Shown one piece after another: positions 11,003 through 23,752 of a stretch of DNA of 64,000 nt (position 1 is the stretch's first letter; the number at the start of each line of letters is the position of its first letter). The position numbers were made by a program, and so were the translations under genes. The DNA lies in NCBI GenBank assembly GCA_015179025.1, contig WHUX01000054.1, positions 62,001 through 126,000 of the forward strand, written 5' to 3'. Source of the stretch: Terfezia claveryi. Lineage: Eukaryota; Ascomycota; Pezizomycetes; Pezizales; Pezizaceae. The notes under the pieces are model-generated. The model was not told where the DNA came from and ran no database searches. It saw only the letters and a list, made by a program, of their open reading frames with translations.

Positions 11003-13942
11003 GGTTAATCCTGTTCTAAATTTTTAGTTCGGATTCAAAAACAAGATTGGAGATTCAAAGATACCAGGGTTATTGATGGCATGTGCGTTTTATGTAATTG
11101 CCGCGTTTGATTTTTATGCTAGCGTTTTATTTGTTATTTTTGTTGTGAACGGACAAGGTAGTTTTATCCTACGGGGAAGGGGGGAAGGTGGTTGGCTTAC
11201 TTATTTCATCATGTCCCGCTTGAGTGGATTTGGTATTGGTCCTTGCGCGCTGCGCCCTTGAAATCCTTGTAATCTCATTGGTGATGTTAATATATTTTGG
11301 GGAAACACCGCGGGCCGCAATTCGAGAGACGACAGGCAAGCTGGCAAGCTGGATGCACATGCGGGAAAAGAAGGAGGTAGGAATGTTTTTCTTCACTCCA
11401 TATGAAAAGTTACTTGCTTTTCGTTTTCTTGTTTTTCAGCGTATGGTTTCTTATTTTATATTTTTCTGCTCTTGCTCTTTTTCTATCAATCAAAAAAACT
11501 CGGGGGTTTTCCTTTTATATCTTTTGTAGTTAACATTTTATTCTTTTTTTTTTCCCCTCAACCGATGACTGGGAGGTGGCAGGGTGCTGCGGCGGTTATA
11601 TTGATTTTTTTTCTTTGGTTATGCTTGGGCTATATATAACTTTTTTTGCCTCGCCGGGATGGGAGGTAGGTCTGGTTATGGGAGGTAACCGGGCTTTATG
11701 GGAGGAATTTGACTCTGCTCTGCTCAATAAAGTTGTCTATACGGGGGATATCCGGATCTGGGGTGGAGGAGGGGGTGGAGGGATGATTGATTGATGGGTG
11801 GATGGATGGAAGGAATTGAGGGCGATGAGGGTGATGAGGTTGAGGTGGGCGGGGTAGATTGGCTTGGCCTGGTTGTGGTTTTCTTTTTCTTTGTATGTGT
11901 GCTGATCTTTTATTTTGTTTGATGATGATTTGGTTAGGTTGGTCGGTTGTTGGTTGGGTTCTTAGAATTTTTATATACTGAAATACGAGCAGGGTTACAA
12001 GTATCAATGTCTGGGGATTGTGGCTGGAGGTTCTGTGTGGTGCGGGGTCATGTGAGTGTGAGCAAGCGGGCTCGGGATGCCGAGACCAGACTCGGGCCCG
12101 GTCTCGCGAGGTCACTTCTACTGTGTAAAGTTAAGGTTGATTCCGGGAGATCCGGCCTTGCAAGTATGTTTATAATTAATTATAGCGGTTCTGCATACTG
12201 ACTGGCTACGCAAGCCCACCTATACAGTTAGCAGCAGGGTGGGGGGAGGGAGGGTTTGAGCTTAAGCTTTAGCCGCAGGTGGTTGAGACCCAGTCAAATA
12301 CCCATATAGGTTACCATATAACCATATTATGCCCCCATACATTTATATACCCGGGAAGTTCCTTATCCGCTGTCATGAGTGGGTCATTCCCCTAATGCAT
12401 GAGGTTGCGAGTCAGACGTGCATGCATGCATCATGCTTTATCATTAGCTTATTTTTTTTTATTTTTTTTCCCTTTTGCCTGTTGCCTTTTTCCTTTTCAA
12501 AGTGAATGGATGAGGTGGGTATGTAGTTCCGGAGGATATCTGCTGGCGGGTGCAGGTACTACCATGTATGTATGTATGTATGTATGTATGTATGATGTAT
12601 GTATGTTATTGTATGTATTGTATGTATTGTATTGTATGTATTGTATGTATTGTATGTATTGTATGTATGCCTGAGTTGTATATACAGTGGCCACGGATAA
12701 GTTTGCAATTGATGATGGGGGGAAAGAAATCTGGGGGTATGAGAAGGTGAAGAAAGTTTCGTTGGGTAGATATCTATATGGAGGGGAGGGGAGGGGCTTA
12801 AGTTGCTTATGTGTAGAAAAATGAAACTTACCCCGCAAAGCGATAACATGTTTTTTTTTTTTTTTTTCTTTTTTTTTTTTCAATGTCGCCCCCCCTTCGC
12901 TCCCACACCCGCTGGCCTGAAACGTACCGAACTATTGTTCTTTTTTGTTTTGTGTAGTAAGCTATTGTAGGTATGTGTACCCTCAAATTGCAGAGATACA
13001 AATTATCAGTTCACATTCTCATACGTCAAACCTGAGCGGCTTTTTTTTTTTTTTTTTCCTTCAGATGATCCATGGTTCACGAGCATAGAGTTACATCATA
13101 TAGCGGTACATATATTAGTATATAATCCCGGTACTATCATGAAGCTTTAGCCAATGAAATGTGGATGAGGACAGCGTGTTGGGTTTTGTGTGGGTTGTGT
13201 GGGTTGTGTGGGTTGTGTGGGTTTTGTGGGTCGTGTATGGGGTGTGGGGGGCAATTGATGCATGATATAACACTTAGCTTGGTAGGAATGTAACTAAGGT
13301 AAGTCTAAGTATGTAATTGGATCGATATTAGTCTAATTCAAAAAAAAAGTGATCGATCGAGATTCCATTCCTGCCCACAAACCACAAACCCCGCCAGAAA
13401 ACATTCAGATTTTTTTTTGTTTCTAACCTTAGCCACATACAATAAATTATCTTTTATCTGTTTTTCAAAAGGTTTTATTAGTAGACGCAAAAGAAAGAGA
13501 GGGCTACAATTGTTTTTCCCCCCATGAATGAGGTTTTTCGAATAATCTAGAAAGCCGATCCCCTCGATCGCAGCTGCATCAGAGGGGCTAGTGCAAGCCA
13601 GACTAGGGCGGAGGCTGTTGCAATTCTCTTCTGCGTGACTGTAAGTGGTGGTGGTCGTCGGATAAGGAGAGCACCCTGGTCGCCAAGAGGTGTCGTTGCC
13701 AATTTCCCGTTTGGTGAATGCGCTGGGGGCGCTTGGCGGGGCAGGGGGTACTATGGCTGATGATCACGTGGAAGGCTTAAATTTCTAGTTTGGCAGTTGG
13801 TAATTGAGTGAAGAGCGGGCAATGTGGTTTGACAGTGAATTCAACTTCAACAACGGACGATTACTTGTTGGGTGGTCAGACGATATTGTATGGTCACCAT
13901 TCAGCTGCCGTTCATTGTATTTTCATCTGTCTATTACACACC
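11003..13942. other. Spacer with microsatellites between regulator and RPC4
   Basis: No supported gene. The first several hundred bases are T-rich and probably 3' UTR. Further on are GATG repeats (about 11793-11810), a GTAT/GTATT microsatellite (about 12565-12668), T-runs (12850-12880 and 13042-13057), and GGGTTGTGT repeats (about 13186-13240). The last 150 bases before 13943 are presumably the RPC4 promoter and leader. Confidence 0.6.
12565..12668. repeat. ATGT/ATTGT microsatellite
   Basis: Runs of TATG tetranucleotides pass into TGTAT/TGTATTG units, giving spurious Tyr/Met/Cys-rich open frames on both strands. Confidence 0.9.
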
Positions 13943-14008
13943 ATGCCTCCAAAACTCCAAGTCAAACCAAAAGCCCCCCCCGGCGGCCGACGGGGTGGGC
14001 GAGGGGGT

Positions 14009-14096
<88 letters not shown>

Positions 14097-16334
14097 GTAG
14101 TGCAGCAGCAGCCTCTACACCGGCATCCTTCGAAGGGACCACCACCCCAGCCGGCGAGTCCTCGGCAGTGTCGTCGGCAGCTGCAGCTACAACTCGGTCA
14201 ATCGCTCCTCCAGTCGGAAGACTCGATAGCTTGAAACTTACGTCTGGGAGTGCGAGTGGGACGCCAGCACCGAGTACACCGGGAGGAGGAGGAGGGGGAA
14301 GTGGTGGAGGTGGTATGAGGGGCAAGGCGCCGTTGAGGTTTAAGCCGAAAGCGGTGGTGAGGAAGACAGCGGAGTAAGTTTATCGTTCACCGGTGGGAAG
14401 GTGAGAGTTGGGTGGAGGTGGAGGGTGGGGGTGGATAAAGATAATATCGAATTGGAAGAGAAGAAAGATAGCTGAATGAGTGTCCCATCCCCACAACAGA
14501 GAACGAGCCAAACTCGAAGCCACTGTCGCAGCCACCTCTAGCAAATCCAATCCCAACACTGATCCTACTGGAGCATCTAGCAGCACTGCCTCTCGAGGTG
14601 GCTTCTCTTCTCGCGACCCCCGCGGCGGTGGCGATCACCGTGGTCGAGGCAGAGGAGGCCGTGGTCGTGGTCGCGGACGGGGTGGTGCCGACGCAGGTGG
14701 TTACCAAGCCGTCACCAGCACCGCTAGCGGCCCCTTTGCCCTCGGCAGCGTCACCAGCGGCCGAAGCAAGGTCATTCACGAGCGCGGCGTCGAGTTTCGT
14801 GCGGCAGCATCGAAATCAAAAAAAACTCGCGGGATAACTATCGACGACGGCGGGGTCTGGGTCAAGAGTGAAAGAGACGATCCGGATTATTATTCAGAAA
14901 CAGACGAGGAAAGTGATGGGGGGCCAAAGGTGAATGTAGAGAGGATTGAGGATCTGGTGGACTCTGGGGACGAGGAGGGTGAGGGTGATGGGGAGGTTGT
15001 GGTGAAGAGCACGAGGATGCCAGCTATGTTCCCGCTAAGGGTGGAGAGATATAGGCATGAGGAAAAGGAGCGAGCGATACCAATATTCAAGGACCCAGAG
15101 ACGACGGGGAAAAAAGGTAAGGGGATTTTGGGAGGAAGGAAAGTTAAGGTCGAAGACGGAGGTATGTACACTACGTTATTAAATTGCTATTTATTTCCTT
15201 TTTTTCCTTTTTTTCCTTTTTTTTCTTCTAACTTTTAGATTTTTCCTTGACTTGGATGGTGTGTCTGGAGGAGTAGAAGAGGATCTTGAAGTCAAAGTGA
15301 AAGCTGAAGCTGTAGATGATGGGGATATGGCTATAGCCAGCGCCCTTCCTATAGACATTGATGCATCTGGAGCTCCACAACACCCGATATCGACATCCCG
15401 CCCGCCGTCACCTGAACTGTCGAAAAAGATCAGCCTTAAACCATCACAATCTCCGGAGACAAAGCGGAAAAGTCGGGGGAAGAGCGCTGGCGTGGGGAGG
15501 AGGAGAACCCAAAGCCATGTACTGAGTCCGGAGGAGGAAATGGAGGTTAAAATGGAGGAGGAGGATAGGTTGGCGACGTTGAGGGAGTTGGGGATGAGTG
15601 CTCCTAGAGTGATGGGTGGAGTAGAGGATGAAAGTGCCGCAGCGGGGGATTTAGAGGGAATAAAGAATGGGGATTTGTTTTTTTTTCAGTTTCCGACGGT
15701 GATACCGCCGTTAGAGAGGATTGAGCCTCCTGCAGTAGGCCTGGGTGATGGGGGCCCTGCAGTAGTAGATGTTGATGCATCAGTTAAACCGGGACAAAAA
15801 AAACCAGGTGCGGGGAAGAAGAAAGTCCCACTGGACCCCAGGGCCGTGGAGAAACAGGTGTTACCGCAGGGAGTAGTAGGCCAGCTAAGGGTCCATCGCT
15901 CGGGCCGGGTATCGATATTATGGGGCAATCCAGAGCCACCACAATCATTATCATTATCATCACCCTCCTCACATAATCAGCCTATCCTACAACCAACCCC
16001 AACTCCAGCCTCCGCCCTAGCGGGTGCTGCACAACCAATCGAAATGACTGTCACCCGCGGCGCGCAGTGCGAGTTTCTACAGGATGTAGTGGTTATGAAT
16101 CCCACCCCGAAAAGGACACAGGAGGGGTCAGGGACAGGAAAAACGGAGGGGACACCACCCGCGGGGAAGGAAGGAGAGGAAGAGGGAGGCGTACTGGGGG
16201 TGGTAAATAGGGGTGTAACGGATCCAAAGACGGGGAAGATGGTTGGGGGAGTTTGGAGTTTGGGGCAGGTCAGGGGGAAGTTTGTTGTTAGTCCGGATTT
16301 TGGGAAGTTGTTGGGGAGTGGGGGAGGGCGGTGA
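13943..16334 (+). CDS. RPC53: RNA polymerase III subunit RPC4 (Rpc53)
   Basis: Subunit of the RPC4-RPC5 heterodimer of RNA polymerase III, involved in initiation, termination and reinitiation on tRNA and 5S genes. Proposed exons: 13943-14373, 14500-15161 and 15271-16334 (718 residues). Intron 1 is GTAAGT...CAACAG. Intron 2 starts GTATGT; its acceptor at 15270 was chosen because the nearer TAG at 15238 breaks the frame, and 15273 or 15276 also keep phase. The C-terminal third carries the Rpc4 family signature: LFFFQFPTVIPPLE, then VGQLRVHRSGRVSILWG, then MTVTRGAQCEFLQDVVV, ending FVVSPDFGKLL. The N-terminal half is disordered, with a run of 25 GCA-encoded alanines (14015-14089), Gly-rich stretches and an RGG-type Arg/Gly run around residues 195-215. 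The ATG at 13943 lies in CACACC context. The family is firm; the exact intron-2 acceptor is not. Confidence 0.92.
14009..14095. repeat. GCA trinucleotide repeat inside RPC4 coding sequence
   Basis: Twenty-five uninterrupted GCA triplets (14015-14089), flanked by GCA/ACA variants, encode polyalanine in the RPC4 frame. The same tract would be polyglutamine in the next frame, which explains a spurious Gln-rich frame there. Confidence 0.95.
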
Positions 16335-17303
16335 AGTGGGAAGGTTGAGTGGGGGATGAATAGTTTATGGGAAGGCGAGTGGATGGCGGGAGGATGAGGT
16401 TCGGTGTGAATGGACTGGGGAGGTGATGTATATGTATACATTTGCTTTTGGATACTGGTGTCCCTAACAGTCTATTGTGCTGTGCTGGGCCGACATAATC
16501 TAGGCAACAAAAATATCATAAACAAAGAGCATGCCTATGTCTCTCATATCTCTCTAAAAGAATAAAAGAAAGGGCTTCAAGTTATGAATTTCAGTTAGAA
16601 GGAATTATTAGGGGAAAAAAAAAAAAAACATTGACGTTGGAAACACGTGATAAAACATACCCAACTTTTTTTTTCCCTCAGGGTAATGAAATGATACCAG
16701 GTGTTAATGAATAACGAAATTTGGTTAAAGTAGGTAACATATAAACAACCACGCACCACCACCACCACCATAATTCCATTGAGAGTTTTACAAAAAAAAA
16801 AAAAAAAAGTGTCAAAAAGTATCCTGTAAGAGAATAAAAAAAAAAAAGTCAAAGTTTTTTTATACTGGTACTGTACTAGGGTGTTTTTTTTTTTTTTTTT
16901 TTTTGAAAGTATAATACTAAGTAAGATACTTGTTACTTCGTGATGGGTGTTGATTAGTATAGTTACTCATGTCACTCAAGCTTTTAGGACTTGGGCGCGT
17001 CGCGCGCGCGCGCGCGAGAGAGAGAGAGAGTATATCCCAAGCATGGCTAGCGAAGGGTCGACTGTGTGGGGGCCCCGGGGGAAAGAGTATTGGTGGAGGC
17101 GCCGTTTCAGGGTAATGAATGAGCTAATTTTCTTATTATTATTATTATTATTATTATTAAAAAAAAAATTTAAAAAAATAAAAAAATCACTACTCATATG
17201 CGGAAACCTAAACTAATACTAATACTCTCTGTTGGGAAGATCTTTTTTGAACAGTGCTACTGAAGTTAACTGAGTGATTGGGGGGCTAAGGGGGGGCCAT
17301 ATT

Positions 17304-17334
<31 letters not shown>

Positions 17335-17535
17335 ATTGATAGTATCTTAACCCACCCTCCATATGTTTATGGGATCCAGAGCGTTTTTTTTTTTTTTTTT
17401 TTCCCCTGATTTACGTGGGGAGGGAAGGGAGGAAAGACTGTGTGGGATAGAGTTGTTTTATAGATAGATAAACGGGGAAATGGGAGATGGGGTTTGCGTT
17501 GTATTTAGGTTTGAGGTTTAAAACGTGTCGAATGA

Positions 17536-17570
<35 letters not shown>

Positions 17571-20500
17571 GGGGGGGGGTGTACTCGCACTTGAGGGGGT
17601 ATTAGTATTGCTTGAATGTATTTCGGGGGGAGGGTGCATGCTAAGTATTTACCAACTCCTCACCTGTGGAGGTGGGGATATTCACTCCCGTCAACTTTCC
17701 TCCTTATATACAGATTTATACACATGAATCAAACAAATGCACGTGTACATAGGTACCGCAGGGCATCCAGGTATAGGTTACTTTTGGGTAAGTTGAGTGA
17801 CGACGTATATGCAGGAACTACCCCATTCTATCAACTCATGTCCTGTCCAATACAGATCCGGAGATGTCAGAAACTACTGTATATGGTATAGTTGATGATA
17901 TTTCGTGATTATTGAGGGGTGCCATGTGAGAAAGGTATGGCTATGGGACCGTCTTGTTTATATATTATATGGCATGAATAGACTAGGAGAAGATATATTT
18001 ACTAAACTGTGTACCGTATATCAAGCCTCTTGCAGTAGTATAGAAGCCAGGGAAATTCAGCCAACTTATAAAAACCGGGGGGGTGGGGAGTCTAGATCAT
18101 GTAGTAATGATAATAATACAAGGTGTTATTTTCGACAGAAGCTTCAGGACCAATATGAATAATACATTGCATGGGTTCAGTTTCGCGAACTCGACGCTGC
18201 GTATTCCCAAAACAGATCTTATCGATTTGTCGGATGGATCGCAAGACTTTAACGTATTCATTGAGTATTCGGACTCAAGTTTTGATTCTTCACCCATAGA
18301 CTAGTTCTAATCTGCTTATCTTTTGTTTAGCATGCGAACCTCTTTGCCTTTTTATAATTTGTAAATATTAGTCTGGCTTCCACGCCCAATAAATATGGTC
18401 CTTTGCTCGTTCCCAGCCAAGGGTCTGTTGGAGTTGTTCAAGTGCTTTTCCCGAGTACAGGGCCTTGCGTCCTGGACAATCGCATATTGACATTGCGGAA
18501 CTCGGCCGCGGCCAGCAGACCTCATTCGTTTCCTTCCTAAATCTCGGCTCCCTCCATCTCTACAGAACTCAACAGTAGTTGAGTGTCTTCATTTTCCCCA
18601 ATATTCATCATGACACAATTTGGGACCGTCAGTAGGGAAGTGCCAGGAGCCTATTGCTGTCGTTGGAATGGGTGAGTCTTTATTCTATGCCTAATCATAG
18701 TGTCATAGGCGATTTTCAGATGGAGGTTTGCAATAAAAATGACTCGAAGCTAACGTTCATTCGAATGCCAAATAATAGGATGTCGTTGGCCGGTTAAGAT
18801 TGCGTCTCCTTCAGAGCTGTAGAGAGAAGAAATCCGGCCATTCTCCTCGAGTCCCACCATCGCCGTTTAATATCGACGCGCATCCGAGAACGTCCGGGAA
18901 GTTTCAACGTTTCCGGTAGCTTGATGGTGATTTGCGAGACTTTGACCCTAACTCGAGTTGATCTAGACGACTTTTGGCGATAAATGAAATTTAATTCCTC
19001 TCTTACATCTCAATATCCTCAATATCGCACCAAAAGGTAGCATCACAAGTTATTGTTATTCGGACCTAGCTAGGCGTCGATCCCAAATTGCACTTGGTTT
19101 GTCTGAGAAAACGTTTGTCGTCTTGAGTTGCAATCATTGGAATTGTAAGTACATTCACAACAGATGCTTGCGCCATTGAGGGTGACCATCTGCTACTTAA
19201 CCTCTGAATCACAAGTGTTTTATTTTCCACTCGTCGCAAGTACTGTACAGTGCAATCTTGCGCTCGTTCGCTAATTGGTCCAAACTGAACCTATCCAGGC
19301 AAGTTCCAACCTGGCTTCAAGGTTAACCCCTTCGCGGCAATCCGATGCGCCATATTGCTCGGAAGCATGGGGGCCATGCGTCGCCAATTCACAAAGTAGA
19401 GAAGTACTGTAATCGTAATCAGCCAGGTACAGTTCGTAGGTACCTATGCCAGGTGGTGTGCTGGCAATGTCTCACTTTCGCAGTTTTGGGGATAGAGAAA
19501 TAGCTGCTTCAATGTCTTGATCTCCGCTTTGCTTTCGCACTCTTCATCGATATCTGAAAGTAGTGGGTGAGAGCCGTTTGCGCAGTTAATGGTAGCCATG
19601 CGATTGTCATATTGACGCGCATATCATATAGGTACCGGTACAGTGCGCCTGGGGTGTATGCACCATCTGGCTCGTCTGTTTATGTGTGTTTGGAAGGCAA
19701 CCGGCTGCCTCCGTCCAAAAGTATTCTTGTACCTAGTAGGCCAATTCAATTTCAGAACCGCGATATTAATTAATGCAAGCATCGTTACCGAGAATTACCA
19801 GTACCCATGTCGTTATATGTTGGCCAATCCTAGCCAGAAGAAGCAATTTTGTACATACTTCCGCATTATGGTCACGTACCATCAAGTGCGAAAAGCTTGA
19901 TCATGATATCCACTCCTGAGCTCTAGTTCAAGGAATTTGGGACTTCCCCTGCAGATTGCTGACAGTCTGATCAGGTACTTTTTTCGCGATAGAGCTGTCA
20001 CTAACACTGGTATCCAATTAGAGAGCCTCTCTCTCTAAAGCAATTCGCCGGGTGACAGTGGTGTGTGCAACGTTGCATGTAAGCAATTTCCTCATTTCGA
20101 ACGTATCAGTAGCCTTTCAGTCTCTGCTCCCCGCAAAATGGAATGATCTGTACTCACCCGCTGTAGTCAGTCCAGAGCAATCGTGTGGTTTCACGCTGCT
20201 AGCAATTCTATCCCTTACAGGACCATGTGAAGGTTGGGGTGAGAACCCCCGCTGGCCCGTCAGATCTGTGGTTTGAAACATCCATAAGATGAAATTACCC
20301 CAGAACTGTCAGTTCGGTGCCCTGCTTAATGCACCTCCCATGCACGCACATAGTCCAGGTGATATCACCTCATCTCCTTGGCTGCCTGGCCGTTGGAGGT
20401 TCCGTACTCTGGTGGTTATTGGGAAGGTCTTTTAATTTAGGTATGAAGCACTCACATTTGGATAATGCTACAAAATTGTTCTTCTGCTTGACCCCCTATC

Positions 20501-20900
20501 TCTCCGCTTCTCTTACTTTTGTGCCGGCGTACTTTCTGGGTTTCAGGCCTATCATTATCGGTCTTTCTACGTGTCCTAGACACCTAGCTTTCCAGGCGTC
20601 CCTCTTCCTCCACATTCGGTGGCTTTCACGCCTTGCAAAATATTGAACGGCGTAAAGGTTGGAGGGAATACTGGAGTGGCTTGTGGGAGAGGAGAGTCAC
20701 CTACGCCCTCCAGACTGTTCATGAGCTATTAGACTGGCCTTGATATGCGTTGGGGAACCCCACCACCTTCCTTTTTAATTTACTACAGTCAACCCCCTTC
20801 GTTTCCTCTTAGCTTGAGGTCTACATAAGTACTCATTCATTAGAATCGAGTTCTATCTTTTCTCCCTCCAGTCCCTCTCATACGCTCTACAGATTTCAGA
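16335..20900. other. Low-complexity spacer between RPC4 and the GH16 gene
   Basis: No convincing gene. Contains A- and T-runs (16615-16627, 16885-16904, 17384-17402), a CG/GA dinucleotide block (16993-17030), TTA repeats (about 17130-17160), GATGAC hexamers (about 17306-17334) and a GA microsatellite (about 17540-17568). Beyond 18.3 kb the sequence is of mixed composition. A short frame at 18149-18304 ending in an acidic Ser/Asp-rich tail and a 20-codon ATG frame at 18610 with a GTGAGT donor were seen but neither supports a gene. The last few hundred bases are presumably the GH16 promoter. Confidence 0.55.
16993..17030. repeat. Alternating CG then GA dinucleotide tract
   Basis: About eight CG/GC dinucleotides run directly into eight or so GA dinucleotides, a composition prone to Z-DNA and triplex structure. 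Confidence 0.85.
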
Positions 20901-22175
20901 ATGCGTTTCTTAGGTCTTTCACCAAAGGCTTATCTCTTAGGGGCCTTAGTAGGTCTTCCCCGCTTTGTCTCTGGTATGTTAGTCTTAATGCGGACATGGT
21001 CCGATCCCTCACATGCATCTGAGAGTAACTCTAACATGCAATCCCGCAGCCGATTGCGAATGCGGCTATTCCGTCAATTATACTGTCTTTACCGACATCC
21101 TCGAATCTGACTTTACGACGCTCAAGGACATCAAAGCTGATAAGGATTGGGTCCTCCAAGAATGGAAGATTGACAACAGTATCTCTCGGGGACCGTATGG
21201 CCGGATGACAGTTCCTGGAAATGCAATCTCCAATCCAGCTAAGGACCTTGCTGTGTCTGATGAAGGTATTCTGGGTAGGGAGGCAGGCTTAGAGCTCTAC
21301 GTGAGAAAGCTCCAGCCTGGGGACCAATACGTCAGTGTTGTCGAAGCAGATAGCTATCGAAATGACATGATATACGGCTCCTTCAGGGCGGGAATCAAGA
21401 CGACAGGTATCAATGGCACATGTGGAGCATTCTTTTGGTATGTTTCCTCTGTCAAATCTTCCACTGGATTGAATCGATAACATTAAATAGGTACCTTAAC
21501 GACACTCAAGAAATTGACATAGAGTTCCTTTCGTCTCAATTGAAAGACACAACCTCCCCGGTTAATCTGGTTTTGCACTCTACTCTCTCTCTGAGTAAGG
21601 GAGGGGATGCCAGTAGTATACCGACATTCAAAGTCATCCCACTTCCATTTGAGGCAGATAAAGCAGTCCACGAATACCGCTTTGATTGGCAGCCTAACAG
21701 AGTTTCCTTCTATGCTGATGGACAATGGCTAACGGATATGACGGATGAGAAGTATATTCCTTCTGTACCAGGGAAAGTGATACTTTCACACTGGAGCAAT
21801 GGGAATAAAATGTGGTCTGGTGGGCCCCCCGAAGAAGATGCATTCATGCTGGTACAATACGTCAAGGCGTATTTCAATACTTCCGACGAGCAAAGGATCA
21901 AGGACCATGCTGTCAGGTGCAAAGATTCAAGTGCACCAAACGCTATCTGTGAGGTTCCTGACCAAAACGGGCCGCCAATCTTCGGAGGGAATGACACTAG
22001 TCAAAGGCCTTACTTTTTCAGTCAAGATGCCAGGCAAAACAGAACTGTGAATCAAACTACCAATGGTGAAGCCGAAAGCGGAAATAAGAACGATGCAACG
22101 CCCTTATCAGAAATTAGTGGTTATGCAGTTTTGACCATGGCAATGCTACTTGCAGAAATACTCGAAATTTTGTGA
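20901..22175 (+). CDS. Secreted GH16 family cell-wall glycosidase/transglycosylase, probably GPI-anchored
   Basis: A predicted extracellular beta-glucan-acting enzyme of glycoside hydrolase family 16, likely at the wall or plasma membrane. Exons: 20901-20973, 21050-21437 and 21491-22175 (381 residues); introns are GTATGT...CCGCAG (with CTAAC branch) and GTATGT...AATAG. A signal peptide spans about residues 1-24 (YLLGALVGLPRFVSA), leaving mature DCECGYSVN. The GH16 active site is E161-I-D163-I-E165 in WYLNDTQEIDIEFLS, with E161 the expected nucleophile and E165 the acid/base. A downstream EYRFDWQPNRVSFYADGQW is the usual GH16 strand, where a positive subsite Trp sits. A Ser/Asn-rich linker ends in a hydrophobic tail (YAVLTMAMLLAEILEIL) fitting a GPI-attachment signal. 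Whether it is a hydrolase or a chitin-glucan cross-linker cannot be told from sequence alone. Confidence 0.93.
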
Positions 22176-23239
22176 ATGCTTGATTAGATATTCAGTGATC
22201 TTTTTCTAATCTGTTTGCGTTCTTATTTCGCTGCTCGGGTGCCGATAGAGTCGCATTTTGCGCTTTTCCTTCCTACATATAAGTTGAATTTTCTTGGGCT
22301 TGCGGTACATTGTTCGTCTTGCTCTGGGGTAACTGGGGTCTAGGCTTCTTACTGCATTTTATTATACCCCTATTACACTTTATTTTCACAACCTTCTCTA
22401 TAGATACTTTGAGGCTTGATGCTAGATTATTTCATTTCGAGCATTGTATTACATTCATATTTCTTTGTGAAAGACCTTTAGGGGAGGAAGATGAGAACTT
22501 ATCTCTCGCCTTTGATAATTTTTTTCCTTTCCTCTAGCAGATTATTTTTATAAGCTGTGGATAAGCTTTAATACCTCGGAGTCATGGGTTTCAGCAGCCA
22601 GACTAGAGAAATGTGGATATTGGCTTGCGGGTGGGAGATAATAGCTGTTGGGAATCGGGTGGGTGGGTCACCGAAATGAATAGGCAGTTTAGTGGGGTAT
22701 CTGTGCTGGAATTTGGCTTTTGTGCACGTGTTCTCATGCGACTCTAGAGGAGTCTCATTCCAGCTATACGTATGGGAAAAAGTATCAATGTCGATGCTTG
22801 GTCTATGAGTTCAGGGTAACTTGCTTAACTCAGTTTCGGCTTCTACAAGGTTCATTAAACCTGTGGGGTTCCCTAAGAATTGGAAGTCCTTATCAGATTC
22901 TTTTAGAGAGGCCGGAATTCTTGGCGGGTGCTTCTTTTGGGTTTGGGGGAGGGGGGGGGGAATAGGTGCAGGTGTACTCTGTAGGATGATGAGCCTTTGC
23001 GGCTAGGGAAGGGTGAGCCGGGAGGGGGGGGTTGAATAAAATCAGAGGTGCTTTTCTGATTAAGTTAGATGGGCTGGGGCTATTCTTATTACACCGGTCC
23101 TCTTATATTGGGGGAGTGGGTTAAGGTTCGGGTATACTGTATACTGGAGGTTTTGGAGGTTTTGGACTGTTGTCATCCGTGGGGTTTAGCGCCATAAATT
23201 GTAGCCTGTGAGCTGCTACAAAAGTCTGAGATTTTATAG

Positions 23240-23425
23240 AGTCTAAAACCTTTTAGTCTGGTTGCGGAAGTAAGCTTCCGCGTGTCTCCAGCCAGCCCCG
23301 CCTTCGGTGACATCGTCCGTGACCCTTCCCTCTCCCTCGAGCCCCGTTACACTACCTATCAGCATTGGCTCCAGCGACATATTCAGCAAACCTACTCACG
23401 CACATGTCTGACTCCTCATAACTAA
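23240..23425 (+). other. Short unrecognised coding-like remnant
   Basis: A frame opening after a TAG at 23237 encodes about 61 residues (KPFSLVAEVSFRVSP... to ...TYSRTCLTPHN) and ends in TAA at 23423-23425. It is distinctly GC-richer than the AT-rich flanks and reads like the C-terminal end of a protein whose upstream part has decayed or lies beyond an intron (a TTTTAG acceptor-like site sits at 23250-23255). No family is recognised and no start codon is present. Confidence 0.25.
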
Positions 23426-23604
23426 GTTCTATTTGTCTCTTTATTTGATATTTAATCACTTGCGCTTATCTCCTTCATGTTGTTTAGTTACTTGCATTCT
23501 ATTCCTTTATTCTTTGTTTAATTAGGTAACTAGCTATAACATAACTGTAATATTGGATATACTTCTATTTGGTATTTACTACGTGTGGTATTGGAGTGTC
23601 GCTG

Positions 23605-23752
23605 TGGTATTGTAGAACCATTGTGGTATTGTAGAAATTATACAGTTATGGTGGCATTGAAAATCTTTGACTAAAGTTTTAATTCTAGAACTGCCCGGGC
23701 GGTTCCGAGGCCTAGGTTCTACAATGGCCTAGGTTCTACAATGGCCTAGAAC
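23605..23752. repeat. Inverted-repeat block (possible small hairpin element)
   Basis: Two direct copies of TGGTATTGTAGAA (from 23605 and 23624) face two tandem copies of CCTAGGTTCTACAATGG (23711-23727 and 23728-23744). The shared 11-mer ATTGTAGAACC at 23609-23619 is complementary to 23715-23725 and 23732-23742, so the region can fold with a loop of about 95 nt. Confidence 0.5.

Noticed and set aside
13872..14234. Open frame with long polyglutamine tract
   Set aside because: It is the next frame of the GCA repeat within RPC4; the RPC4 frame continues into conserved domain sequence through proper introns.
18610..18800. ATG with a 20-codon frame followed by a GTGAGT donor
   Set aside because: Splicing to the next acceptor gives a stop within six codons; no longer gene model could be built.
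20317..20646. Open frame of about 109 codons upstream of the GH16 gene
   Set aside because: Composition and lack of any family pattern suggest chance; it lies in the promoter-side spacer.
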